Assembly: GCA_008704415.1 (NCBI GenBank)
Contig: VXIS01000324.1
Span: forward strand, 1 to 54,629
From: Sphaerosporella brunnea
Taxonomy: Eukaryota; Ascomycota; Pezizomycetes; Pezizales; Pyronemataceae
Length of the DNA stretch: 54,629 nt
Direction: 5' to 3'
Each line of letters opens with the position of its first letter. The stretch's first letter is position 1. Shown here piece after piece: positions 1 through 10,302 of the stretch. The notes beneath the pieces were generated by a model. The model did not search any database. It was not told the origin of the DNA and worked only from the letters and a program-made list of their open reading frames with translations. A program made the translations under genes and the position numbers.

Positions 1-1556
1 ACTCCGCCCCTCACCACAGCCGGCTGCGCGTTAAAAAGGGCCAGCCTGGCTTTTGGATCAGATCAACCCAACGCTACCCGAGCGAGGCCGGGCCGGCTAC
101 ACTGCGGTGCCCGGGCGCTGGGCACAGAAACGCCTCCATTTTAGAAGCAACCTGTAGTGCCATCAAAGTTTAAAAAAAAAACATGATCTCCCAGGGTGCA
201 ATTCCACGGCCGTCTTACCATCTCGACGCCAACAGTCCCCAGGTCCCAGGATCCGTCCCTCTCTGCGCCGCCGCCGCCGCCGCCATACTCTATTAACAGA
301 GCCTGCCTGCCTCCCACCGTCATATACAAAAAAAAAAAAAGAAAAAAAAAAAGGAAGCCCTGCCAGCAGTCAGACAGTTGTGAACAAAGCGAGTGATCCC
401 GCGTGAAGACACAGCAGAACCTCAGCCAGCCAGCCAGCCAGCCGGGCATGGGCTCAAAGAGGACCGAACTTACCGACAAAAAAAACTCCCAAAAGTTTTT
501 TTTTTTCTCCAGTGCCCCCACCCCCACCCTGGTGCTGCGGGGGGCAAGACGAGATCCTACCGAGCCCTCGTTTGCATAATCGCAAAGCGGGGGGCTTATA
601 TAAACGATCCCCCCCCCCTCCCTCTCTCTCTCTCGCGGCGTGGCTCAAAAGAGCAGATCTAGATTCTCGACCGTCCCGTCCCCCGTCCCCCGTCCCCCCG
701 TCCCACGCAGTTGTGTGTGTGTGGTGGAATCCTACAAACCCAACCGTTTCACGTTTCAAGATCTCTGGGGGAAGAGAAGGGAATCCTGAAAAAAAAAAAA
801 AAAAAAAAAATACAAAAAAAAAAAAAAAAGAACATCACGAACATGAGTAGGTCTGAAGGTTCTCTTTCTGGGCGACCTGTCCTGTCTGGGCGACCTGTCC
901 TGTCTCCGCCTTGTTCTCTTTCTTGTTCTCTCTGGTGGTGGGGGGGCGGAGAGGGAGGGGCGGAGGGGATAAATGAAAGGGCCGAGATATATATTATTAT
1001 TATTATTATTTGTAAAAAAAAAAAAAAAAAAAAAAACACTGGCAAAGTAGAATCCGACAGAATCAAGCTAGCACCACCACCACCCCTCAACGCATCTAAT
1101 AGAGGTTTTGCGTATTAATAAATATAAAGAGCTGTAGCTAGGACCCATCTCAATAAACCAACAAGCACAGAATTTTTTTAAAAAAAAAGCAAAGCAGCTC
1201 GCAGATCGAAAATTTAAATTCCGAGTAGCCCCTCCCTCATACGTACAAGTAAGTACATAAGGAGCTTTCCTATGGCGCAGCAAATTTATAACATTATGTA
1301 AATAGGAGGCCGCAACATGGCACTTTTGCAATTTTCTCATTCTTTTTGTCCACTGATTGTATATCATCGTCATCCACCGCGGTCCATAAACATCAATTCG
1401 GTATCATAACGACCTAGCAAAAATCCCTTATCATAACCATAGCCAAACCAGACCGAATCGGTATTTTCCAAAAACAAAAACAAAAACAAAAAACAAAAAA
1501 CAAAAAACAAAAAACGTCCATCTTTACAATTTCCCCACCTCCGACTTCCTTTTGCA
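1..1556. other. Non-coding, low-complexity stretch
   Basis: I see no convincing gene here. The stretch is full of homopolymer and simple-repeat tracts: A runs near 330, 790-830 and 1014-1036, T runs near 495, C and G runs near 608, and an ATT repeat near 990-1008. The open frames present are short and made of these repeats. It probably holds the 3' end region of the minus-strand gene that stops at 1557, plus unrelated intergenic DNA. Confidence 0.6.
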
Positions 1557-4023
1557 TCACAACCACACCGGCGCTTTAACCAGGATACTCCTGCCCCTGA
1601 CCTCAACTGCCATGAACCCCGCAACACGTATCTTATCAGCTTGCTGTGGCTGTTCGGCGGGCTGCTGCTGTGTGAGCTGCTGCTGAGGTTGCTTGCCGTT
1701 ACTCACGGCCGGCAAGCTGGGGCTCGGTGGCGCCTGCGGCTGGGGACTACTTGTACTGCTGCCCAACGCCTTCTTGACTTTTCCACTGAAGCTGGTGCTC
1801 TTCTTCGTCTCAGCAGGCTTCGGCTGCTGGGCCGGCAGCCCGGCAATGCCCGCACGCGATGATGGATTCAAGTCTTTCGCCGGGGCAGGAGGAGGTGCGT
1901 CCTCGGTGCCGGATTTGTTACTGCTGTTGTCGGTTTGCATCTTATCCGACTCGGGAGCGGAGCTGGCCGGTGTTCCCAAAGGTGGAAGGCCGCCCTCGCT
2001 CCTCATGAACTTGGTGTCGAAAAATTCACCTGGGCGAGGATAGCACACCCGTACCTCTCTCGATTCGACGGGGATGTTTGCGGCGAGCCCAATAGCAATA
2101 TCGACAACCATCTGAATTCCCCCGAGCAGCCCTGGCGGCGTGGGTTCGTGGAGATATTGCTGGAGCGAGCTCATGAGCAATCGGACGAGATGTTCGGCAA
2201 GCGAATGGCGTGCTTCGAGCGCTTTAGGACCGCTTATCTGATGCTGCAAGGCGTCCAGAGTGGTGAGACGCCAATTGCACACCTTAGCACTGAGGGCATC
2301 ATCATCCTCGTGGCTCAGATGCTGCGGGGCATTGTAGCGGATGTTGCGTTCAATATCCTTTAGCTGAATCGAAAGGGTGGGCTCCAGGGCTGGGTGGAAG
2401 AACCGCTCCATAATCTCCTCTGCAACCCACTGCGAGATGTGTGCCCTTCCCACAACTGTCATCTCCCGCCCTCCCTTGGCCGCGGCACCGAGGTTGATGA
2501 CATCGGTAAGCCAAGCGGGGATGGTCTTCCAAGACTGACGAATCTCGAACGCAACGTTCTTGATGGCACCATCGAGACGCTCGAAACGTTGAGTGTATTC
2601 GTTGTCGTCCAGCGAGGTGCGAGATTGAGCCAACCGTTGGTGGGCGAGAGTGTTTTGGAGACGCTCGATCTCGGCGCTGCGCTCGAAGTAGAGAGACTTC
2701 ACTTTGCGATACTTGCTCTCTGGATGCTGTTAGCCATCGATATTTTCATCGGAACTGTCCTGGAAGCATACGCAAGGTCTCCAGCTCCTGCTTTGTTTGC
2801 TGGTGCATCAAATCCATTTGCTCTGTTGAGTCACCGGATCCCGACTGCGCTCTGTGCTCGGGTGTTGACCGTCCTTGCTCGTCGAACTTGGAAGGATCGT
2901 ATGGCTGGTTCGGCGGCTGACCGCCCCCACTCGCTCCTTGACCCTGACCAGCATACTGCTGTTGCATCTGGCTAACCGAAGAAGACTCGCGGGATGGTCC
3001 TCGCGTATCCATCGATTGCCGGGGTTGGTTGCTGAGCTGCGGAATCATTTGCACTTCCTGTTGCGGCTGAAGTTGCTGCTGTTGGAGCTGCTGCTGGAGA
3101 TGTTGATGATGGTGCTGATACTCGAGTGGTGGTGGTTGCTGCTGGAGATATTCCTGGCCCTGTTCGTAGTACTGTCTCGAGTGGTGCCCAGCTTGACTGA
3201 AGCTGTTGTGGCGCTGCAGTGGCTGCTGAAGCTGATGCTGGCCCAACGGTTCCCCACCGTGATGCAGACTATAGTCGATGGCTTCGTTCTCCCTGGGATT
3301 GTGTAGCAGCGACTGCGGCCGACTCTGGGGAGGTCCCTGCAGGTAGGGGTCGTGTTGATGATAAGGTTGGGCTTCCGGGGGTGGTGCGACGGGCTGTTGC
3401 TGATGGTGTTTTCTCACGGAAATTCTGCGACCGATTCCACCGCCGCCGCCGCCGCTGTGGCCTACAGGCGTCGAAGCCCTCTCGCGATCGCGTGACCCGC
3501 TGAAAACGGTGCCTAAATTGAAGCCTCCGGGCTTTCGACTGCTCGAAAGAGAGGGGGTGCTAGGTGGCTCGGTACCCCGACGGGCGGTCACGGATGTAGA
3601 GGAAGAGGAGGAAGAGGGGTTGTAAGTGATGTCGTTCAGGTCGCTGCTGCTGCTGCCGCCATTCAGGTGCTGGAGAGTGCGTTGTTGGTGTTCAGCCGCA
3701 AATTCGGCGCCGCCTCTGGAGGCTGGAAGAGGAGTCAGGGGAGATGGCAGGAATGTCGTCGAATCGTTGCTGGGTGGCACGAGTTGGATCGTCTGTCTAC
3801 TGGAGCTCCTGTCCGAGGGCTGCTGGGTGGGGACGGTGGGGTGGGAGTACTGGGCGGAGCCAGGTGCGGGGATGGGTGCGGAGATGTTGGGGCGCAAGGG
3901 CGAGGCCGGGGTGGGGGAGGTGGGGGGGGTGGAGGCAACGGGCGGCGTGGGCGACAGCGTTGTGGACGAGCGGTTCGACGAGCTGTGTTTATTTTGAAAT
4001 AAGTAGTTGGTGAAGGAGGGCAT
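1557..4023 (-). CDS. Large low-complexity and coiled-coil protein, unknown function
   Basis: Two exons, 4023-2772 and 2719-1557, give about 804 residues. The 52-nt intron (2771-2720) starts GTATGC, has a GGCTAAC branch site and keeps phase. I chose the ATG at 4023 (MPSFTNYLFQ) because the frame upstream opens only with a GTG. The first half (about residues 1-415) is rich in Ser, Pro and Thr, then in Gln and His, and looks disordered. A coiled-coil stretch (from SKYRKVKSLYFERSAEIERL on) leads into a folded helical domain of roughly 200 residues containing FERLDGAIKNVAFEIRQSWK. The last 130 residues are again low complexity and Gln-rich. The folded middle looks like a conserved fungal region, but I cannot name the family. 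Function unknown. Confidence 0.8.
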
Positions 4024-5193
4024 TGTGGGCACGGGGGGGGTGGTTGTGGACTCAATCAGAGGAGAGTTCTCTGTAAGTATCACTGAGATAAGAATAATAA
4101 TAATAATAATAACTAACAGGGTCCAGGTCAGAGAGGGAAAGAATAGCGGCAGATATTAATGCTATTATTATTATTATTATTATTTGTTTTTTTTTTTGTT
4201 GTCGTTGGGCGGCTGTGTCTGCGTCTGTCCGTCTGTCTGTCCGCGGGGAGAGCTGGGCAGCAATTCGAAGAGGAGTATATCCGGAAGCGAGGCGAGATGA
4301 GATTCGGGGGGTGGTTCCAGCGACAAGACTGCAGCAGCATTGACTCGAGAGATTTGTGTGGGATGATAGGCAGCGACAGCGGCAGACTGCAGCGGGGATG
4401 ATGGGGGCGTGTCTGTGTCTGTGTCTATGTCTGCCTCTGCTCCCCTTCCTTCTGTCCTGCGACGCAAAATTAACAGCAACAGCAAACAACTGCGCCACGC
4501 TCTTCCTGCGCGCGATTCTGGTGGCCCGGAGTGGAAGCGGGCAGCCAGCCGACCCCTCACTCTATTTATGGATCCCCCCGCCCCCCCATCGCTTCGATCC
4601 CCGCAGAGCTTGGCCAACATGCCTGCAGCTGATGCCTGGTGAGACGAAGACGAGCGAATTCGCCAGGTCTAGAGGTTAGGGTTTCAGTCACTCAACTTTG
4701 TTGACGGTTGTCGTCGATCGATGAATGAGCAACGATCGCGCCGAGGAATGATGGCGGTTCCAAGCAAAACAGCCAGAGCACTTCCCACCGGCACCGATCT
4801 CATTCCTGTCGTCCCGTTGCGGTCACCGACTCATGGAAAATCACCCGGTTGCCCGGAGGAAAGTGGTGTATTCCCGAAGCCGCGGTGGACGGCTCGCAAA
4901 ACGTCAACATCTGCAGTCACCACCAGCTGCTAGAGTAGGATAAAGCGTAACATCGACTCACGAGCCTTTCACTGTTTCTCAGGAACCCACCATCATCAAC
5001 ACATGGGGTTTAAACTTTATCTGGCATGCGGTATCGATGTCTGCATCGATCGGTGTGTTGAAGCAGTGTGTTTAATACCGTTGACCGAGGCAAGGGCATG
5101 GACGCAAGATTTGCGGCGATCGTTATAATTGCATCACTGCCCATCGACATGTCCCCACTGCAAGATCGCATCACGTCTTATCACTCGCCCAGT
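4024..5193. other. 5' leader/promoter region of the preceding gene
   Basis: No coding region is supported. It contains ATA/ATT trinucleotide tracts (4093-4113 and about 4162-4183), a T run near 4188, and a GTCT/CTGT-rich patch near 4215-4240 and 4410-4440. A possible acceptor-like site (ACTTACAG on the minus strand near 4075) could mark a leader intron of the gene starting at 4023. Nothing further is recognised up to the dispersed repeat at 5194. Confidence 0.4.
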
Positions 5194-5375
5194 CGGACTT
5201 CTGTACGAAACTGACCCGACGTCTGACAGAGACACGACCGTAGCGACGGGGATACCCAGAGCAGACACAAGGTCCGAGGCCTCTAACCACCGGGGGGAAT
5301 TCCGGCCCGGATATGGGAACAGAACCCTAACCCTTCACCCATGTGAGGAGAAAAGACAATGTATGTACTCTACAT
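5194..5375 (+). repeat. Dispersed repeat, copy 1 (about 182 bp)
   Basis: This stretch matches 19333-19506 in the same orientation almost base for base. The two copies differ by an 8-nt insertion here (about 5236-5243) and a handful of point differences. Both carry a CCCTAACCCTTCACCC stretch and end near TGTATGTACTCT. No coding potential or inverted ends were found, so the element type is unknown. It is most likely a fragment of a transposable element. Confidence 0.85.
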
Positions 5376-5501
5376 ATAGTGACCTAAAGTTTTATTGAGG
5401 GTGAGGGGTCTAGCGCACAAAGGGTATCGCAAGGCGGAGCACAGAAGCTCACTCGGGAGACATACCTATTCTACATGTATGATCAAAACATATATTGTTA
5501 T

Positions 5502-5556
5502 GCCATGGCCGCAAAGCGGCCGTATGCAATATGAAGAAACAAACAAACAAACAAAA
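5502..5556 (+). mobile_element. LINE 3'-tail-like fragment
   Basis: The palindrome-like stretch CATGGCCGCAAAGCGGCC, followed by a GTATGCAATATGA-type run and an A-rich (AAAC) tail, resembles the 3' end of the Tad1-like LINE at 29943-30960 and the detached tail at 31576-31669. I read it as a severely 5'-truncated LINE insertion. Divergence is higher than between the other two copies. Confidence 0.5.
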
Positions 5557-5607
5557 CATATATTGTGCATATATACTTTGAAATCTTACTCAACATTTAG
5601 TCGATTA

Positions 5608-5657
5608 CAGTCCGTCCAGTCCGCATCACAGTCCCGGACTGACTGTGAGGAACACTG
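5608..5657. repeat. Terminal fragment of a hAT-like MITE
   Basis: The segment has CAGTCC/GGACTG motifs and ends GTGAGGAACACTG. The same 13 bases end the GGACTG-rich repeat at 17169-17365. Read from the other strand the end is CAGTGTTCC, close to the CAGTGTTCTC end of the hAT-type MITE at 9345. No matching left end or target duplication is visible, so it is a relic. Confidence 0.45.
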
Positions 5658-5948
5658 AGAGGTAGGTGGGGCGGGAGGTGTGAATTAGGGCAAATAAAAT
5701 GCTGTGACTGGGATAAATCCCCGCAGCTGCTGCTTCGTCACCAACTGCGTTCGAGTCCCACATCACATAAGTAATCATAACTCCGACCATAAAATAAAAT
5801 GAAATTCCCATTAGTACTAATTCCAATCTCAGTCTGCCGCTATGTGTGGAACAACAAAAGAAAGGTCTTTCCAGTAACCTCTCATTAAGCTCCCATTGTA
5901 ACCTTGGATGCATCCTGCGCAGCGGCCGTCACCTTGTCGTCCCCCCAT

Positions 5949-6695
5949 CTAAGCTCCATCTCGATCACGTCGCTCTTGACTGGTAGGACTAGACTGAGGC
6001 TGCATCTTCGTCAGGTCATCCTTTACGGTTTGTAATATTTTGCTTTGCACCTGGGACATTGAATTCTGGATTTCCTGTTCGACGGTCTGCAGGATTTCGG
6101 CCTTCAGAGCAACAATAGCCTGAGCAACCTTCGTTCTCTGTTCAGTATCGGGATACAGAGCCTTCAACACCATCCAATCAACGGGTTAGTGAAATGAAAA
6201 GCAGGGAGCATTTGTAGGAAAGCGTACAGTTCCAATGCTGAGACCAAACATTCCAAAAGCAAATCCCATCATCCATTTCGCCCAGTTTTCCAGCTTGTCG
6301 AACCTTTCGTCCGTCGTTGTTTCCATGGCGGTCATACTGGTCGCGAGATTCTGAATCTCGATGCTCCGACTAGTAAGTTCCTTACTTTCAGTTAGCCTTT
6401 TTTTCCCGGTTGATATGACTCGTGATTCCATACTCGTTCTAATTCGATCACCTTCTCATCAACCGTGTTGCCGCTCGGGTTTGATTCCACAGCAGGATCT
6501 GATCCCATCGCCGCAGAGCCGACAAACTAGTCCACCAAGTCAGTATACTTGCACCAATAGCACCTGCTAAGACTGAATGCACACCTTGGTAGCGGTAAAG
6601 TTTCTCAGGCTGAACTTGCTCGCACGAACTACCGCCACGGCGCGCCTGCTTGTGTGAAACCAAAGCATCCTATCCATCGTCAGCGTATCTCCCAT
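5949..6695 (-). CDS. Small probable mitochondrial membrane protein with coiled coil
   Basis: Four exons, each joined in phase: 6695-6585, 6526-6434, 6380-6228 and 6161-5949, about 189 residues. Introns are 58, 53 and 66 nt, with TACTGAC, GGCTAAC and ACTAAC branch sites. The N-terminus (MDRMLWFHTSRRAVAVVRAS, from the second in-frame ATG) is basic, hydroxylated and non-acidic like a mitochondrial presequence. A helical segment is followed by one membrane span (WAKWMMGFAFGMFGLSIG, about residues 101-118), then a long amphipathic coil (about 130-170, containing AEILQTVEQEIQNSM) and a polar tail. The layout (presequence, coil, one span) recalls small inner-membrane proteins such as the DUF1640/MCUR1-like group, but the order differs, so I do not assign it. 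No single exon exceeds 81 codons, so it is easily missed. Confidence 0.65.
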
Positions 6696-7988
6696 TAGCG
6701 GTTCGGCTATAGTACCTACTTACTTCCGGTGATAATCGGCTGCTTTTCTCTCTGTAGGATGGTGGGTTGGTGGGGAGGTGGGTGACTGGGTTACGTGCCT
6801 GCTAGAGCTGGGTGGGAAACCCGTAGGTAAACAACCTCCGACGGGGTTGACAACCGCGCTGCAGCAAAAATCGGTTGGCAACCGTACGGTCATGTGCTTT
6901 TAGTAATACGCAGGAGTTCTGCTGGGGAAGCTGTCGAAGGAGAGAAATTGTGCGGGTGAGCAGAACCATTCACGGGCCGGCACTCGTAGGTGCAGATGAG
7001 CTTTATCTTCACTGCTGAGCACTCGGACCATTTCCACTAGCTTTTTTTTTCAAATTTCGTGTTTTAAATTATTTGGCGACGCGCTATCATATGTTGTGAG
7101 GCTACCGCATAAGCTCGCAAGCAAGAGACTGGGCTAAGTCACTGCGCCATGTAGGCTTAGTGCCTGCGAAGAGAGATAACGCACGTGAGGGCATCAGTAA
7201 GCGTAACTTCCCCGAAGGCTCACAAAGGCCCCTTCGCCGTTGTTCACATTTCTGACGGGGCGGTGAATTGATTGATCCGAACGCTTTATTGGACATTGAC
7301 TGTAACATTAACAACCACTTGCTGTCGTCTCTGGAGCCGGGGGCCAGAAGCGGCAGGACTAAAATACGAATGACATCGCATGATTCTCAGGTCCCTACCG
7401 TAAAATTCCGTAAAAACACACAACAACGATTATCGATCAGGCTCGACACTTAAATCATCGTCTAGGTAGTCACACCTTCTCATGATAAATTTTTGTCTCG
7501 CAAGCAATGGACAATTCTCGATCGCACTCGATCAGACTCATTCTCGACTCACTCACTCGTGTGCATCACTGTGATACCTCCACCAGGTTGCTCACACAAC
7601 TGCAGGGCTGGCGTTTGGTCTATGCTTGCTCTTGGTACTGTCCTAGGTACAACATGCGAACTATCTTTGGGTCGAACTTCAAATCGTCTGCCTCGATTGA
7701 AACGAAAGAAATTTATATTCGGTTGGAACTTGTCTTCAGGTACAGGCGTACAGAAACCGGCTTAGCTGGGCGTCAGCAGTGAAGTATGGCATCGAGGGGC
7801 TCAGGATATTCCCCACGTCGGTGCGGAGTGGCCCGGTGGGAGTTTGCCGTCGTGAGGTAAAGTCTATTTTGCACATATTCTCCAAACGACCACCGTACTC
7901 ACGATCTCGACCGTTCATTTCCCTTGGCTCCAAGAAAGCAAACAGTAAACGTATTCCACAAGCCGACACAACGAATTCCTCCCTCCTT
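6696..7988. other. Intergenic, nothing recognised
   Basis: Both strands hold only short unconvincing frames. No tRNA, repeat boundary or protein family is recognisable. Composition is mixed, with a T run near 7042. It may contain decayed transposon sequence, as the flanks do. Confidence 0.4.
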
Positions 7989-8320
7989 CTATTCCTCAAT
8001 CTCTTTTTCATCCCATTCTGCATCCGACAAGGCACGAATCTGACCGATGGTGGGAAGACCACTTGGGTACTTCTTGTAAACCATCGGAAGCGCCTGTGGT
8101 GGGTAGATGGCAACCCAAAATCTCGCCGCCGCCTCCTCAAACCCCCGGTCCTCCCTCATGTAACGGACCAATTCTTCTGGCGATTTGGCCTCGAGAGAAG
8201 GATCGGCAGGCGGGCAATGAAGCTGTGGTGCTCGTGAACTTGCTTCCAGAGATCTAGAATGAATGAGATCTGTGCATCAGAACTCGAATAATTGAATCCA
8301 GACAGATTACCATTGGACAT
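7989..8320 (-). pseudogene. Small frameshifted gene of unknown function
   Basis: The first exon (8320-8311, MSN plus one base) is followed by a 56-nt intron (8310-8255, GTAATC donor, CTGAT branch, TTCTAG acceptor). The second exon begins DLWKQVHEHHSFIARLP and then runs out of frame. One base away the frame continues DPSLEAKSPEELVRYMREDR and on through a well-formed sequence (AAARFWVAIYPPQALPMVYK) to a stop at 7989. One missing base near 8200 would account for both halves, giving a protein of about 110 residues. It may be a decayed gene or a sequencing indel. No family recognised. It lies head to head with the FunK1 relic. Confidence 0.45.
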
Positions 8321-8639
8321 AGTGCAAGTTGGTCGGAGGTTGTGCTAAAGTGAGAGTGAGGTTGTGATCTATGAGCTAGAGGAGCCAAAAGAGAAAGCTT
8401 TGTGGTACAAGTGTTTGGTGTAAGTGTTTGACTTCGAACGAAGAAGCCTAAACCTAAAGACAATCAGAATCAACACTTCTTTACTACATCATCACCCTTC
8501 AACGACGCCGTTAACAGGTGCCGCCTTCTCAAATCTTGCTTAGTGCTCCGCTGACCTTCCCGAACGTAGATAGCCAGTGCTTGGCCCCAGCTGCTCCCAC
8601 GAAAAGGGCCCCGAGCCCTAGTTACACACCAACCCCAGA

Positions 8640-9113
8640 CGATATCCAACTGCGGCTACGAGAGGAGCGGCGTCTCGCAGCGTCATTCTATTCCCGAATC
8701 GGTGTGGGAGGCGCGATCTCTTCACCACTTCTAAGTCAGCCGCATCGAACAAGCCAGCAGGTTATAACACAGAACGCGCACGCTGGGAGGATGTGGTCGT
8801 CGTTGGCGAGTTGAAGGACCAGCAGAAGATGGGCGACCTGAGCCCCAAAATGGTTATCCAGATTTCGAACTATGTGCGGGAGACCTTCGAACCCCAACCA
8901 GGCCGCCGTTTCGTGCATGCCTTCACTACCTATCCTCAACCAGAAAATGCGATGCTGGATATTCACGCGGTCAGGAGGCGTTACCTCCAAGTCATTCGAG
9001 CTCAACACGGAAGATGGCCTTTGTATCTTTCGCCGGGTGTTTGTGGGCTATTGCGCATGAATAAGCACCAACTGGGCCTTGCTAACATTGAAGAGAGATC
9101 GAGGTTAGGGATG
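8640..9113 (+). pseudogene. Broken fragment of a FunK1-type fungal protein kinase
   Basis: Pieces in different frames follow the N-terminal half of the FunK1 (fungal-specific kinase-like) family. From 8715 one frame gives a GYNTERARWEDVVVVGELKD motif, then LSPKMVIQISNYVRETF and QPGRRFVHAFT. After a frame change near 8930 comes MRCWIFTRSGGVTSKSFEL and FRRVFVGYC, then a stop. A further frame change gives MNKHQLGLANIEE. These match the family order (W.DV.VVGE.K, Y.RE.F..QP.RRF.H.F, M..W.F.RSG, GY..M....LGL). The catalytic C-terminal lobe is absent. With at least two frameshifts, one stop and the missing half, it is a pseudogene. An unrelated-looking open stretch (MYDGFVKAFDKAAFMLEPQS, 9116-9222) follows; its origin is unknown. 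Confidence 0.7.
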
Positions 9114-9344
9114 CCATGTACGACGGCTTTGTCAAAGCATTCGATAAGGCCGCATTCATGCTTGAGCCACAATCTGCGTGGTTTAGGGATGAGTGGGAGA
9201 AGGCGGAGATGCAGGATTAATGGACTCGAGTTTTTTTTTTTTTTTTCGTTTTACGGTATATGTAGGCGTTTTGCGTTTTGCGTGTCGGGTTGGGTATACC
9301 TACATATGTATATAGTGAGACAATGAATAGTGGATTGGGCTCTG

Positions 9345-9800
9345 CAGTGTTCTCAACAGCCAGCCAGCCCGGCCGGCTGCGTTGGGCGGATGTGGGCTGA
9401 TCAAAAAGCCCGGCTGGCTGTTTGGGCTGATCAAAAAGCCCGCCCGGCTGTTTGGGCTGCAGCCCACAATGACGACAAATACCACCACCGTGATGTAAAC
9501 TACTGCTATGAAATGAAAAGTACATAAAGATGTTCGCCGTGTAAAATGATGACTAGGAGGAAGATCACTAGATAGGAGTTTAGTATAACATCACAGATCC
9601 TGATAAGTCTATCGGCGCCGATTGAACCCCGCCACTTGCAGTGGCCGGTCTTCACCGGAGATCACTCAATGCTCTGGCAGCCGGGCTGGCCCGAAAGCAG
9701 GCTGGGCCGTTTGGGCTGATGCAAAAAGCCCGCCGGGCTGGCTGCTTAAAGCAGCCGGCCCAGCCCGCCCGGCTGTTTGGGCTGGCTACTGAGAACACTG
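9345..9800. mobile_element. hAT-type MITE, 456 bp, with 8-bp target duplication
   Basis: The ends are inverted repeats: 9345-9365 (CAGTGTTCTCA...GCCAGCC) pairs with 9780-9800, with 18 of 21 matching. The insertion is flanked by a perfect 8-bp direct repeat, GGGCTCTG, at 9337-9344 and 9801-9808. A CAG-type end and 8-bp duplications are hallmarks of hAT elements. The interior has no transposase. It is GC-rich and repeats GGGCTGATCAAAAAGCCCG, itself a small hairpin, at about 9396, 9428 and 9713. It is non-autonomous and would need a hAT transposase in trans; a decayed hAT-like gene lies at 18690-19150. Confidence 0.9.
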
Positions 9801-9808
9801 GGGCTCTG

Positions 9809-10302
9809 TGCCGCAACGAGGGCAGCATAGTGGAAGGTTACGAGATGCAAGTATCAAAACGCAACGTCGTTGCAACACAAACTCAAAAGCACTCGCCCGC
9901 CATACTTCAGTGCAACAATCAACCCGATGCGAGTTTTCTGGGTACGGGACGAGATATCCGGGGACGCGACGTAGAAAACCACGAGACGTCCCGGGACTCT
10001 GCGAGTGATGACTTATGAATGCGTTTGGCGGCTGGTCGCCGGATGGCGATGCCAATTTCAGCTAGAGACAGCTTCATACAACTGCAACACGGCTCAAACT
10101 GTTCAGAACAGAAACAGTGCAATATTTTGAAGAGTCTCAGGTGCCTTGGAAGGCTTGGAAGGTTGATGGACTTCAATGGTGGAAGCTTTATGGCGCTCGG
10201 CACCCACGGGGCTAACCACCATGGCAACGGACTGCTTGGCCATCGAAAAAATCATTTTCACCTGCAGGCAAGCCTAGGACACCTTCACTCCGCTTCCTTT
10301 TA
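9809..10302. other. Intergenic, nothing recognised
   Basis: The sequence lies between two transposable elements. Only short frames are present on both strands and none resembles a known protein. Confidence 0.4.
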
